41,062 nucleotides of DNA from Gammaproteobacteria bacterium (GTDB lineage: Bacteria > Pseudomonadota > Gammaproteobacteria > Pseudomonadales > Litorivicinaceae), in assembly GCA_002714245.1 (NCBI GenBank), contig PAWX01000067.1:1-41062 (forward strand). The letters run 5' to 3'. A program made the translations under genes and the position numbers. Shown here piece by piece: positions 21,423 to 31,239 of this stretch (the first letter of the stretch is position 1; each line of letters begins with the position of its first letter). The notes under the pieces are model-generated. The model saw only the letters and a list, made by a program, of their open reading frames with translations. It was not told the DNA's origin and made no database searches.

Positions 21423-23034
21423 CTCATTCCGCCTACTAAAAATTCTTCGAGTTTTGTTCTCAGAGCGAATTGACGAATTATTGCCTCAGCCTAAGCGTCG
21501 TTTTTTAAAAGCGTTGGCTTGGTGCGCCCCGTCTGTACGTGACAAGCGTAGCCGTGGAGAGCGTTTAAGAGATGCTTTGCAGACGCTCGGGCCTGTGTTT
21601 GTTAAATTTGGGCAGATGCTGTCTACACGTCGAGACCTGCTCCCACCAGATATTGCTGGCCCGCTAGCTGAGCTCCAAGATCGAGTAAAACCATTCTCCG
21701 AAAAAGTGTCAAGGTCTATGATCGAAACTGAGCTTGATTGCTCGATTGACGAAATCTTCAGTGAATTTTCGTCAGAGGTTATGGCATCCGCATCCGTCGC
21801 TCAGGTTCATGCAGCGCAACTGAAGACGGGCGAGAAAGTTATTATCAAGGTGATTCGTCCGGGTATTGAAAAAGTCATCGAAGAAGACCTCAAACTTATG
21901 ATGACGATTGCGAAGTTTGTTGAAAAGAATTTCATTGACGGAAAGCGCCTTAAGCTCGTTCAAGTCTTATCAGACTACCGCATGACCATCCTAGACGAGC
22001 TCGATCTGATGCGCGAAGCCGCCAATACAGCTCTAATCCGACGAAACTTTATAGACTCGCCGATCTGCTATGTGCCCAACATATACTGGGATTACACGCG
22101 CCGTAATGTCATGGTTGAAGAGCGAGTCTACGGGACACCGATTTCACGGATTGACATATTCAAAGACAAGAAAGTAAATATGGAGAGATTGGCAGAGCGC
22201 GGGGTTGAGATCTTCTTTACACAGGTCTTTGATCACAGCTTCTTTCATGCTGATATGCACCCTGGAAATGTATTCGTAGATATCTCAGATCCAGAGAGCC
22301 CGGTTTATAAAGCAGTTGATTTTGGTATCGTGGGAACACTGGATCCAACGTCACAGGCATATCTTGCGCAGAATCTGATTGCCTTTTTTGACCGAGACTA
22401 CCGTGCCGTTGCAGAACTCCATGTCGAGTCAGGATGGGTGCCGAAGGATACCAATATCGGTGAATTCGAGAGTGCTATCCGAACGGTTTGTGAGCCGATT
22501 TTCCAAAAACCTTTAGGTGAAATCAGCTTTGGAATCTTATTGATTCGCTTGTTTGAGGTTGCCAGACGATTCCAGATGGAAGTGCAACCACAACTTATTT
22601 TGTTACAGAAAACGCTTCTGAACGTCGAGGGCCTTGGTCGTGAGCTGTATCCAGAACTTGATCTCTGGAAAACCGGGAAGCCATTCCTCGATCGTTGGGT
22701 AAAGGAGCGTCTAGGTGCACGTGGAATTGCAGAATATGCCAAAAGAAATATATCTCGATGGGCTGTTCAATTCCCCGCACTTACAAACACTGTTTTGTCA
22801 GCGCCCGAGAGATTGGAACGTCTCGAGGCAATCCAAACGCAACAAGCAGAGTCGCTATCGCGTATCGCAGGAGAAGCAAAGAAGCGACGACTGTCAAGAT
22901 ATGTTAGCACCATACTCGGTGTATTCGGTCTCATCCTTTCGGGATCAGCATTGAATTTTGATCACGATTGGTTAGCAATGTATTGGCCTCTGATGATTGC
23001 TGTATTGTCACTAGTGCTCTTGGTAAGGCGATAA
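21415..23034 (+). CDS. ubiB: Ubiquinone biosynthesis ABC1/UbiB-family kinase-like protein
   Basis: GPVFVKFGQMLSTRRDLLP (KxGQ motif), SVAQVHAA, DHSFFHADMHPGNVFV, AVDFGIVGTLD; C-terminal TM segments. ATG 21415 overlaps the ubiJ stop by 8 nt. Confidence 0.95.
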   Translation: MGSSFRLLKILRVLFSERIDELLPQPKRRFLKALAWCAPSVRDKRSRGERLRDALQTLGPVFVKFGQMLSTRRDLLPPDIAGPLAELQDRVKPFSEKVSRSMIETELDCSIDEIFSEFSSEVMASASVAQVHAAQLKTGEKVIIKVIRPGIEKVIEEDLKLMMTIAKFVEKNFIDGKRLKLVQVLSDYRMTILDELDLMREAANTALIRRNFIDSPICYVPNIYWDYTRRNVMVEERVYGTPISRIDIFKDKKVNMERLAERGVEIFFTQVFDHSFFHADMHPGNVFVDISDPESPVYKAVDFGIVGTLDPTSQAYLAQNLIAFFDRDYRAVAELHVESGWVPKDTNIGEFESAIRTVCEPIFQKPLGEISFGILLIRLFEVARRFQMEVQPQLILLQKTLLNVEGLGRELYPELDLWKTGKPFLDRWVKERLGARGIAEYAKRNISRWAVQFPALTNTVLSAPERLERLEAIQTQQAESLSRIAGEAKKRRLSRYVSTILGVFGLILSGSALNFDHDWLAMYWPLMIAVLSLVLLVRR

Positions 23035-23036
23035 CA

Positions 23037-23453
23037 ATGGAAATCAAAGAAAAAAATCGCAGAAGTCGGCTTCTCGATGATGTTTGCTTCAGTACCGATG
23101 GATTTATATGCGCGGTCGCTCAAGATCACATCACGAAAACTATTCTAATGGTTGCTTGGATGAACCGTGACGCGCTGGATCAAACTTTAGAGACAGGAAA
23201 TGTGGTCTACTACTCACGGTCTCGTAAAGCGCTCTGGCGGAAAGGAGAGACATCAGGACAAACACAGGAGTTAATCGATGTGCGGATCGATTGTGATAGG
23301 GATGCGATCCTTTTGGATGTCCTACAGGAAGGAGTAGCTTGTCACACTGGACGAAAGAGTTGTTTTTCTTGGGCGCCGGGTAGTGACGGTACATGGGAGC
23401 CAGTAGAGCCCGTACTAACTGACCCGGATGTGTTATACAGAGGTGATCAATGA
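23037..23453 (+). CDS. hisI: Phosphoribosyl-AMP cyclohydrolase
   Basis: VAWMNRDALDQTLETGNVVYYSRSRKALWRKGETSGQ, DCDRDAILLDVLQEGVACHTGRKSCF. Confidence 0.96.
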   Translation: MEIKEKNRRSRLLDDVCFSTDGFICAVAQDHITKTILMVAWMNRDALDQTLETGNVVYYSRSRKALWRKGETSGQTQELIDVRIDCDRDAILLDVLQEGVACHTGRKSCFSWAPGSDGTWEPVEPVLTDPDVLYRGDQ

Positions 23454-23785
23454 CAGTCATAGAAGTTCTCGAAGACATGTTAGCAGAGCGTCGCTTCGGT
23501 GATCCTGAAAAATCGTATGTCTCTAAATTGCACCATAAAGGCCTTGATCACATCCTAAAAAAGGTAGGCGAGGAATCAACTGAAGTCGTCATGGCTGCAA
23601 AAGATGCGGCGCGCTCAAAAAATAATGGAGATGTGATCCACGAGGTAGCCGATCTCTGGTTCCACACTCTAGTTTTGCTGTCACACCTAGAAGAACCCCC
23701 AAGTGCTGTGTTAGCGGAGCTCGAGAAGCGTCTGGGCGTCGGCGGACTTTTAGAAAAAGCAAATCGAGCGGATAATCATGACTGA
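23450..23785 (+). CDS. hisE: Phosphoribosyl-ATP pyrophosphatase
   Basis: VGEESTEVVMAAKDA...HEVADLWFHTLVLL; 4-nt overlap with hisI. Confidence 0.95.
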   Translation: MTVIEVLEDMLAERRFGDPEKSYVSKLHHKGLDHILKKVGEESTEVVMAAKDAARSKNNGDVIHEVADLWFHTLVLLSHLEEPPSAVLAELEKRLGVGGLLEKANRADNHD

Positions 23786-24116
23786 TTGTCTTTTTTGTAA
23801 AATCCGAGACGGTGAAGTGCCGGCGGACATCATATTCGAAGACGACGAGTGTCTGGCGTTTCGCGATATTAATCCAAAGGCCCCTGTCCATTTTTTGGTG
23901 GTGCCACGTCGTCACATCGCTAATTTATGGGACACAACAGACGCTGATGAAGGCCTTTTAGGACGAATTCAGCTTAAGATTCCTAAAATTGCGAAGGAGC
24001 AAGGACTGGATTCGGGATTCAGAACAGTGTTGAATACGGGTCCCGGAGGTCATCAGGAAGTGTATCACATGCACTACCATGTCCTTGGGGGTGGCCCGTT
24101 TACCGGCTTTAATTAA
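23778..24116 (+). CDS. hinT: HIT-family nucleotide-binding protein
   Basis: CLFCKIRDGEVPADIIFEDD...HMHYHVLGG (HxHxH motif). Confidence 0.93.
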   Translation: MTDCLFCKIRDGEVPADIIFEDDECLAFRDINPKAPVHFLVVPRRHIANLWDTTDADEGLLGRIQLKIPKIAKEQGLDSGFRTVLNTGPGGHQEVYHMHYHVLGGGPFTGFN

Positions 24117-24147
24117 CAACATACATATAGAAAAATAGGAGCCTGTT

Positions 24148-24408
24148 ATGGGTATTGGTGGTATCAGTATTTGGCAATTATTGATTATCTTGGCCATCGT
24201 GATCATGATTTTTGGTACCAAAAAACTTAAGTCGCTTGGGACTGATTTGGGTAGTGCGGTTAAAGGATTCCGGGCATCAGTAACAGATAAATCCGAAGAC
24301 AAAGACGGCAACGAGGACGCTCAAGCTGCAACAGAAGACACTGTCCAGCAGAGCGAATCTAACGAAACCCAAACGAAAAAACAGACTAAAGCGAAAGAGA
24401 AAGTCTAA
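24148..24408 (+). CDS. tatA: Sec-independent translocase TatA
   Basis: [36 protein letters not shown]. Confidence 0.96.
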   Translation: MGIGGISIWQLLIILAIVIMIFGTKKLKSLGTDLGSAVKGFRASVTDKSEDKDGNEDAQAATEDTVQQSESNETQTKKQTKAKEKV

Positions 24409-24714
24409 GTGCTGGATATCGGTGCGACCGAGCTCCTACTTGTCGCGATTATTGGCCTCGTTGTCGTTGGTCCTGAGCGGCTCCCCAGGCTAGCTCGGAC
24501 CCTCGGTCTATGGGTCAAGCGGCTGCGGGGCCAGGTCTCGTCTATCCAAAGAGACATCAATCGCGAGCTAGAGCTCGAGGATCTCAAGCGTCAACTTGAA
24601 GCTCGTGGTGGAGGTCTGAAGATGGAGGACATCACCGGCGAAGACCCACTCGGTCTTGAACAAACACCCACTAAAACAGCTATGGAAAAGAATGAGCGAT
24701 CCAAGTCTGAATGA
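24409..24714 (+). CDS. tatB: Sec-independent translocase TatB
   Basis: LDIGATELLLVAIIGLVVVGPERLPRLARTLGLWV; GTG start directly after the tatA stop. Confidence 0.94.
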   Translation: MLDIGATELLLVAIIGLVVVGPERLPRLARTLGLWVKRLRGQVSSIQRDINRELELEDLKRQLEARGGGLKMEDITGEDPLGLEQTPTKTAMEKNERSKSE

Positions 24715-25648
24715 TCAGCCTCTGATCGCCCACTTGATAGAGCTCCGCGATCGACTAATAAGAATACTAGTGGTAATCCTGCTGTTTTTTATTGCCTTCA
24801 TTGCTTTTGCGAATGATTTATACGCATATTTAGCTGAGCCACTGCAGTCGTTATTACCTGAAGGTGCCTCGATGATTGCGACTCAAGTAGCTTCGCCCTT
24901 TCTCGCCCCCTTTAAGCTCGCTCTCTACCTGAGCGTCTACTGTGGTGCCCCGATGATCCTTTACCAGCTCTGGGGATTTATTGCACCGGGTCTTTATCAC
25001 AACGAAAAAAAAATCGCTGCGCCCCTTTTAATATCGAGCATCTTTCTTTTCTACGCCGGTATGGCTTTCGCGTACTACGCTGTGTTCCCGCTCGTTTTTG
25101 GTTTTTTTACAACAATAGGTCCCACCGGCGTGACCGTCATGACGGATATTGACGCGTATCTGTCATTTGTTTTAAAGCTTTTTTTGGCGTTTGGGCTCGC
25201 GTTTGAGATTCCTGTCGCAACCATGCTTCTGGTAAAAGCTGGTATTGCCTCGCCCGAATCGTTAAAACAAAAACGACCGTATGTTTTCATCGGGTGTTTT
25301 GTTATAGGTATGCTCATAACCCCTCCGGATGTCATTAGTCAAACACTTCTAGCTGTTCCAATGTGGTTGCTTTTCGAAGCGGGGCTAATCGGTGCTCGCT
25401 TCGTTGGAGCTCCCCGGGCTTCAGACTCGAGTGTTGATATCGAAGAAACAAGCGAGCCTGAGACTGTAGCGCTCATCCAGAACGAGGCATCTGATGAAGC
25501 AGACGAAACCGACGAGCTGGACGGGTTCGAGAGTAAGCCATCTGGTGAGGAGAGCAATGATTCAACAGCCCCAGAAGAGCTCAATAAACCTGAACTCCCT
25601 GAGGATTCCGACCCAACTGAAGGGCCCCAAAAGCCTGATTCGAGCTAG
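24692..25648 (+). CDS. tatC: Sec-independent translocase TatC with an acidic C-terminal extension
   Basis: PLIAHLIELRDRLIRILVVILLFFIAF...FELPVA-like TM pattern; start trimmed to Met 24692 (MSDPSLNDQPLIAHL). Confidence 0.96.
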   Translation: MSDPSLNDQPLIAHLIELRDRLIRILVVILLFFIAFIAFANDLYAYLAEPLQSLLPEGASMIATQVASPFLAPFKLALYLSVYCGAPMILYQLWGFIAPGLYHNEKKIAAPLLISSIFLFYAGMAFAYYAVFPLVFGFFTTIGPTGVTVMTDIDAYLSFVLKLFLAFGLAFEIPVATMLLVKAGIASPESLKQKRPYVFIGCFVIGMLITPPDVISQTLLAVPMWLLFEAGLIGARFVGAPRASDSSVDIEETSEPETVALIQNEASDEADETDELDGFESKPSGEESNDSTAPEELNKPELPEDSDPTEGPQKPDSS

Positions 25649-26608
25649 TTAATGACCGTACAGGCCAGCGAGTTGGCGGGTCGCCACGCACAGGCCTTCT
25701 GCCATTTTGGGGCTAAATGCGCAGTGACCAGCGCCTTCCAGTATTTCAAGGTTGATTTGGGGGAAGAGTGCTTTCAAATGCTTAGCGTTACCTAGCGGAC
25801 AGACATAATCGTTTGCCCCGTGTAACAAATACATAGGAATGGCGTCAAGTTCAGCATTTGGCCGATCAAATATTTTGGGATCAAAGAAACAATGTTGGCT
25901 TAAATAGTGATGTTCGATCTGCGCATTGCTGAGTTCGTGGCTCGGTCCAGTTTTCCTAGCCTGTGTCGCCTGAGAATCAGCGACTGATAACCGGTATTCC
26001 CACAAATTCCAAGCTCGGGCCGCTTGCAAGCGCGTAAACTCATCGTCGGCGTGTAAAAGTTCGGCATAGGCTGTTAATACGTCATTTATCGATCCAAGGC
26101 TGTGGTTGATAGGGGCAGTGAAATCAGCCCATGCGGCTGGAAACATACTCGATGCGCCATCGCCATAGAGCCAATGAAGGTTATTTTCTGTATTCAGAAA
26201 GATTCCACGTAAGACGATTCCGAGGCAGTGGCCGGGCTCTCGAGAAGCGTAAAGTAAAGCGAGCGTAGCACCCCAAGAACCCCCAAATAACGCGTATCGA
26301 GAGAATCCGTAATGCACCCGGAGTTGGTCGATATCATTGAGTAGTTTTTCTGTTGTGTTGCCTTTGAGCGATCCGGACGGGGTTGATTGACCGCAACCAC
26401 GCTGATCAAAGCATAGAATGTGGTAAATCTCGGGGTCTAAGAAGCGATGCATGAGCGGCGAGGTGCCGGCACCCGGGCCCCCGTGTAAACAAATAACCGG
26501 CAAACCCTGCGGATTTCCGTACAAAGCAACCCATAGGCAATGCTGACCGTCACTAGTGGTCACCATCTCCTCTAAATATGGATAAGATTTCCGATATAAT
26601 CTGTGCAT
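25649..26608 (-). CDS. pip: Prolyl aminopeptidase (alpha/beta hydrolase)
   Basis: GNPQGLPVICLHGGPGAG, FDQRGCGQSTPSG, FGGSWGATLALLYA. Start trimmed to Met 26608 (MHRLYRKSYPYLEEM). Confidence 0.92.
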   Translation of the reverse strand: MHRLYRKSYPYLEEMVTTSDGQHCLWVALYGNPQGLPVICLHGGPGAGTSPLMHRFLDPEIYHILCFDQRGCGQSTPSGSLKGNTTEKLLNDIDQLRVHYGFSRYALFGGSWGATLALLYASREPGHCLGIVLRGIFLNTENNLHWLYGDGASSMFPAAWADFTAPINHSLGSINDVLTAYAELLHADDEFTRLQAARAWNLWEYRLSVADSQATQARKTGPSHELSNAQIEHHYLSQHCFFDPKIFDRPNAELDAIPMYLLHGANDYVCPLGNAKHLKALFPQINLEILEGAGHCAFSPKMAEGLCVATRQLAGLYGH

Positions 26609-26609
26609 A

Positions 26610-26626
26610 CGCCCCCTAATGGGGCG
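26610..26626 (-). promoter_or_regulatory. GC hairpin immediately upstream of the pip start codon
   Basis: Reverse strand CGCCCC-ATTAG-GGGGCG ends 1 nt before the pip ATG (26608), covering the apparent Shine-Dalgarno AGGGGG. Confidence 0.6.
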
Positions 26627-26636
26627 GCATGCACTC

Positions 26637-28460
26637 CTAGCTTGCCGCCTTGGCCCGACCTGCACGCTTGCGGTCAGACTCTTTGAGTAATTTTTTGCGA
26701 AGCCTAATAGTGTTTGGTGTTACTTCCACGAGTTCATCATCATCAATGAATTCGAGAGCAGACTCAAGTGTTAGCTTGATTGGCGGCGTTAGAATTAAAT
26801 TTTCGTCAGTTCCTGCGGCCCGGATATTGGTCAGTTGCTTACCCTTCACAGGGTTTACGGGGAGATCATTCGACCGTGCATGGAGACCAAGCAACATGCC
26901 TTCATAAACCTCGACACCGGGCCCGAGCATCAAGCGGCCACGATCCTGCAAACTAAACAGTGAATAGGCTGTAGTTTCACCGTTTGTCATTGACACCAAC
27001 ACGCCATTTACTCGATTTCCGAGTTCACCTCGTTTTAGTGGTCCATAATGGTCGAATACATGACTCATGATGCCGGTGCCTGAGGTCATAGTCAGGAACT
27101 GTGATCTAAACCCAATCAGCCCACGAGCAGCGATTATGTACTCTAAACGCAACCGCCCTTGGCCATCAGGCTTCATATTTTTCATATCAGCTTTGCGAAG
27201 TCCCATAGCTTCCATGACAGCGCCTTGATGCTGATCCTCGATGTCGATGACCAGATACTCGTACGGCTCTTTCTTAACGCCCTCGACCTCCCTAATGATC
27301 ACCTCAGGCCTCGACACACCCAGTTCAAAACCTTCGCGACGCATCGACTCAATTAGAACAGACAGGTGAAGCTCTCCCCGTCCCGATACAATAAATTTAT
27401 CAGGAGATTCGCCCTGCTCAACACGTAACGCAACATTATGAATGAGCTCGCGCTCGAGACGCTCTTTAATATTGCGAGACGTTACGTATTTTCCATCTCT
27501 TCCCGCGAAGGGACTCTCATTGACTTGGAAGGTCATACTCACCGTCGGCTCATCTACGATAAGTGGTGGCAAGCCTTCAGGGGACGCAACTGAACAAACG
27601 GTATCCGAGATTGACAGTGGATCCAGACCAGTAATACACACAATATCACCTGCCGTGGCTGTCTGTTGCTCGAGTCGTTCGAGACCCGTATATCCGAGAA
27701 TCTGCAAAATTTTACCATTTCGGATGTCGCCGTTACGATCAATAACAGAGACCGGCTGATTTCGTTTTAACTGACCACGACGGATTCGGCCAACCCCAAT
27801 AACACCCTGAAATGCATTATAGTCCAATGCTGAAATTTGAAGCTGTAATGGTCCATCACGGTCGACGCGAGGAGCTGGACAATGGTCGATGATCGCCTTG
27901 AAGATCGGATCCATACTCTCAGACAGCTGATCAAACTCTAAACCAGACAAGCCATTTATTGCCGAGCAGTAGACAACAGGAAAATCAAGTTGATCATCAG
28001 TAGCACCAAGCTGGTCAAAGAGATCAAATACTCGATCGATCGCGCCATGAGGATCGGCCCCAACCTTATCGACCTTGTTCACAATAACGATCGGCTTCAA
28101 CCCTTGTTTGAACGCTTTTTGGGTCACAAAGCGGGTCTGGGGCATTGGGCCCTCGGCCGCATCCACCACCAACAAAACAGCATCGACCATTGACAACACA
28201 CGCTCAACCTCGCCTCCAAAATCAGCGTGCCCAGGCGTATCCACAACGTTTATCCGGTAATCGTTCCAATTGAGACCTGTGTTCTTAGAAAGGATGGTTA
28301 TACCACGCTCTTTCTCTTGATCGTTCGAATCCATCACACGCTCATGCTGAATATCTTTACGGTCCAAAGTGCCTGACGCTGCAAGCAACTTATCAACAAG
28401 GGTGGTTTTTCCGTGGTCAACGTGCGCAATGATAGCTACGTTGCGTATCCTCTCAATCAT
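26637..28460 (-). CDS. typA: Translational GTPase TypA/BipA
   Basis: [43 protein letters not shown]-terminal [12 protein letters not shown]. Confidence 0.97.
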   Translation of the reverse strand: MIERIRNVAIIAHVDHGKTTLVDKLLAASGTLDRKDIQHERVMDSNDQEKERGITILSKNTGLNWNDYRINVVDTPGHADFGGEVERVLSMVDAVLLVVDAAEGPMPQTRFVTQKAFKQGLKPIVIVNKVDKVGADPHGAIDRVFDLFDQLGATDDQLDFPVVYCSAINGLSGLEFDQLSESMDPIFKAIIDHCPAPRVDRDGPLQLQISALDYNAFQGVIGVGRIRRGQLKRNQPVSVIDRNGDIRNGKILQILGYTGLERLEQQTATAGDIVCITGLDPLSISDTVCSVASPEGLPPLIVDEPTVSMTFQVNESPFAGRDGKYVTSRNIKERLERELIHNVALRVEQGESPDKFIVSGRGELHLSVLIESMRREGFELGVSRPEVIIREVEGVKKEPYEYLVIDIEDQHQGAVMEAMGLRKADMKNMKPDGQGRLRLEYIIAARGLIGFRSQFLTMTSGTGIMSHVFDHYGPLKRGELGNRVNGVLVSMTNGETTAYSLFSLQDRGRLMLGPGVEVYEGMLLGLHARSNDLPVNPVKGKQLTNIRAAGTDENLILTPPIKLTLESALEFIDDDELVEVTPNTIRLRKKLLKESDRKRAGRAKAAS

Positions 28461-28477
28461 AGGGTTCTCCAGCCGCG

Positions 28478-28491
28478 CCGGAGTATAGCGG
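28478..28491 (-). promoter_or_regulatory. Probable typA promoter -10 region (TATACT, reverse strand)
   Basis: Reverse strand CCGCTATACTCCGG; -10 TATACT at 28483-28488, giving a short leader before the typA ATG at 28460. Confidence 0.45.
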
Positions 28492-28536
28492 ACACTCTCT
28501 ATCTAGTAGTAATTTTTTTGAAAGATGCGGATTAAA

Positions 28537-28614
28537 AGCACCACTATGGTGCAATAAAATTGGAATCTGCACACGAAAGGTGCAAATTTATCGCCCCTGC
28601 ACCACAATAGTAAC
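28537..28614 (+). promoter_or_regulatory. NtrC (NRI) enhancer-like sites upstream of glnA
   Basis: Site 1 GCACCACTATGGTGC (28538-28552), site 2 TGCACACGAAAGGTGCA (28568-28584), partial site 3 TGCACCACAATAGT (28598-28611). All resemble the NtrC dyad GCAC(N5-7)GTGC. Confidence 0.85.
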
Positions 28615-28648
28615 TGTATTTGTTTTATAAAACGGGCTTTCACAAAAA

Positions 28649-28665
28649 CGGCACGGTGATTGCTT
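28649..28665 (+). promoter_or_regulatory. Sigma54 (-24/-12) promoter of glnA
   Basis: CGGCACGGTGATTGCTT: GG (28650-28651) and GC (28662-28663) at the canonical spacing, matching YTGGCACG-N4-TTGCW apart from the first T. Confidence 0.88.
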
Positions 28666-28726
28666 TTTAACAAACAGCGCTCAACCCAAGGGGTTGGGGT
28701 ATCGAGTTCGACACACGGAGTCAGAA

Positions 28727-30133
28727 ATGTCCGAGAATACTTTGAAACTAATAGCAGACAGCGAGGCCCGCTGGGTAGATCTTCGCTTTACAGATCCTCG
28801 CGGTAAAGAGCAGCATGTAACATTTCCAGCATCAAAGGTAGATGGTGAGTTTTTTGCCGAAGGCGCCATGTTTGACGGTTCGTCAATCGCCGGATGGAAG
28901 GGAATCAATGAGTCAGACATGATATTGATGCCCGATGACGCTACCTCGGTTGTCGATCCGTTCACTGAAGAAGTAACGGTGAACATAAGATGTAACATTG
29001 TAGAACCTAGCACGATGGCGGGTTATGAACGAGACCCACGATCTGTCGCCCTTCGCGCAGAGGAGTATCTGAAATCGACTGGCATTGGCGATACATCTTT
29101 CTTTGGGCCAGAGCCCGAGTTTTTTGTATTTGACAACGTTCAGTGGAAGGCTGAAATGTCAGGTGCGATGTACAAAATAGACGCTGAAGAGGCAGCCTGG
29201 GCAAGCGGGGAAGAGTTTGAAAATGGCAATATGGCTCATCGACCCGGAGTCAAGGGGGGATATTTCCCGGTACCGCCAGTGGATTCCGCGATGGATCTAC
29301 GAACAGCAATGTGTGAAACCCTAGGGGCGATGGGACTCACAGTGGAGGTGCATCATCACGAAGTTGGTACAGCTTGTCAGAACGAAATTGGTGTTAAATT
29401 TAATACATTGGTAAAAAAGGCCGACGAGGTGCAAATCCTTAAGTATGTGGTTCATAACGTAGCACATGCCTATGGCAAGACCGCGACGTTCATGCCGAAG
29501 CCACTAGTCGGCGATAATGGATCCGGAATGCACTGTCACCAATCGATCTGGAAAGATGGCAACAATTTATTTGCTGGCAACGGATACGCAGGGCTGTCCG
29601 ATGAGGCGTTGTACTACATTGGCGGTATCATCAAGCATGCTCGTGCAATTAATGCCTTCGCAAATGCATCAACCAACTCATACAAGCGTTTAGTACCAGG
29701 TTTCGAAGCGCCGGTAATGCTTGCTTATTCAGCACGTAATCGTTCGGCATCAATCCGTATTCCTTACGTATCAAGCGCGAAGGGACGTCGCATCGAAGTA
29801 CGGTTCCCAGATCCTACGGCAAACCCATATCTCGCTTTTTCTGCAATGCTGATGGCAGGCCTAGACGGAATTCAGAACAAAATTCATCCAGGCGAAGCAG
29901 CTACCAAAGATCTTTATGATTTGCCAGAAGAGGAGGCTTCGAATCTTCCAACGGTTGCCTCAAGCCTTGAGCAAGCGCTAGACGCACTCAATGCAGACCG
30001 TGGATTCCTCACTGCTGGGAGCGTTTTCACTGATGACATGATCGATGGATACGTTGAACTAAAACGGGAAGAGGTGGAACGTCTGAACATGACAACCCAT
30101 CCAGTAGAGTTTGGCATGTACTATAGTGTTTAA
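28727..30133 (+). CDS. glnA: Glutamine synthetase type I
   Basis: [41 protein letters not shown]; adenylylation Tyr region LYDLPEEE retained. Start trimmed to MSENTLKLI. Confidence 0.98.
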   Translation: MSENTLKLIADSEARWVDLRFTDPRGKEQHVTFPASKVDGEFFAEGAMFDGSSIAGWKGINESDMILMPDDATSVVDPFTEEVTVNIRCNIVEPSTMAGYERDPRSVALRAEEYLKSTGIGDTSFFGPEPEFFVFDNVQWKAEMSGAMYKIDAEEAAWASGEEFENGNMAHRPGVKGGYFPVPPVDSAMDLRTAMCETLGAMGLTVEVHHHEVGTACQNEIGVKFNTLVKKADEVQILKYVVHNVAHAYGKTATFMPKPLVGDNGSGMHCHQSIWKDGNNLFAGNGYAGLSDEALYYIGGIIKHARAINAFANASTNSYKRLVPGFEAPVMLAYSARNRSASIRIPYVSSAKGRRIEVRFPDPTANPYLAFSAMLMAGLDGIQNKIHPGEAATKDLYDLPEEEASNLPTVASSLEQALDALNADRGFLTAGSVFTDDMIDGYVELKREEVERLNMTTHPVEFGMYYSV

Positions 30134-30143
30134 CAGACTAAGG

Positions 30144-30161
30144 CGGAGACCTCGGTCTCCG
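30144..30161 (+). promoter_or_regulatory. Stem-loop between glnA and glnL
   Basis: CGGAGACC-TC-GGTCTCCG: 8-bp perfect arms (7 bp with a CTCG tetraloop), no following T run. Confidence 0.65.
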
Positions 30162-30174
30162 TCATTGCCAAACG

Positions 30175-31239
30175 ATGTATCTTGCACTCCTTAACTCCTT
30201 AAATAACGGAATCATGGTATTAGATGTTCATGGAAAAATTTGTTGGGCTAATGAGTCAGCATGTCGGATAGTCGCTACCAACTGGAAATATCTAAAAAAC
30301 CGCGAACTGTCAGACTTCATTTCCGACCCGCAAGCTAGTGAAGTCGGGGACTCACTAGTTGATTGTGTTGAGCTTGGTCACAACTTTACATATAGGGAAT
30401 TGCAATTCGCCTCGGGTAGATCAGTATCCACGATAGATGCTTCTTTTAGTAAATTGCAACATAGTTTCCATGGCAATGGGACCGTCCTAGTTGAGCTAGC
30501 CGAAGTTGATCAAATTTTAAAAATTGCTCGTGAGGTAAAGTACTCAAAAGATGAACAAAGCTCGAAGCAAGTACTGAGAGGCTTAGCTCACGAGATCAAA
30601 AATCCTTTAGGCGGCATTAAGGGAGCAGCTCAATTACTCTCAAAAGAAGCTGATGCCTCTATCTATAAAGAATTTCTTGAAGTCATAATCACTGAAACAG
30701 ATAGGCTTACCGGCCTGGTTGATAATTTAATCGGTCCAAATCTGAAACAAATCAGTGATCCAATCAACATCCATAAACTGTTAGAGCAATGCAGATCGCT
30801 CCTAAGTGCTGAGGCAGGTGGAAAAATTGATTTCGAACGAGATTATGACCCTTCATTACCAGAAACAGAAGGAAATGCAGAACAATTATATCAAGCGATC
30901 TTAAATATTACTAAAAATGCGCTCGAGGCGGTTACCGAGGCGAATACGCCATCTGCACGGGTACGATTCAGAACGCGCGCGGTTAGACGCACGCATCCGG
31001 GATCCAGAGGTTCGCATCAGATGCTTCAAGTTCGGATCGAGGATAACGGCCCAGGAATTCCAGAGGATCTTAAAGATCGAATATTCTTCCCTATGGTTTC
31101 TGGTAGAGCACAAGGGTCAGGCATCGGGCTTTCAATCACACAGACTATAATCTCACGGCATCGCGGTTGGATCGAAGTCAATTCAAAACCAGGACACACT
31201 GCGGTAGATATAATACTACCGTTCGGAGACATACAATGA
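30175..31239 (+). CDS. glnL: Nitrogen regulation sensor kinase NtrB/NRII
   Basis: PAS-like N-terminus, H-box LRGLAHEIKNPLGGIKGAAQLLSKE, ATPase NITKNALEAV...IEDNGPGIPE...GSGIGLSI; downstream of glnA and upstream of ntrC. Confidence 0.95.
   Translation: MYLALLNSLNNGIMVLDVHGKICWANESACRIVATNWKYLKNRELSDFISDPQASEVGDSLVDCVELGHNFTYRELQFASGRSVSTIDASFSKLQHSFHGNGTVLVELAEVDQILKIAREVKYSKDEQSSKQVLRGLAHEIKNPLGGIKGAAQLLSKEADASIYKEFLEVIITETDRLTGLVDNLIGPNLKQISDPINIHKLLEQCRSLLSAEAGGKIDFERDYDPSLPETEGNAEQLYQAILNITKNALEAVTEANTPSARVRFRTRAVRRTHPGSRGSHQMLQVRIEDNGPGIPEDLKDRIFFPMVSGRAQGSGIGLSITQTIISRHRGWIEVNSKPGHTAVDIILPFGDIQ

Noticed and set aside
25608-25685. Imperfect complementarity CGACCCAACT ... AGTTGGCGGGTCG spanning the tatC/pip junction
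   Set aside because: Long loop and a 3-nt bulge; could easily be chance, so not reported as a terminator.
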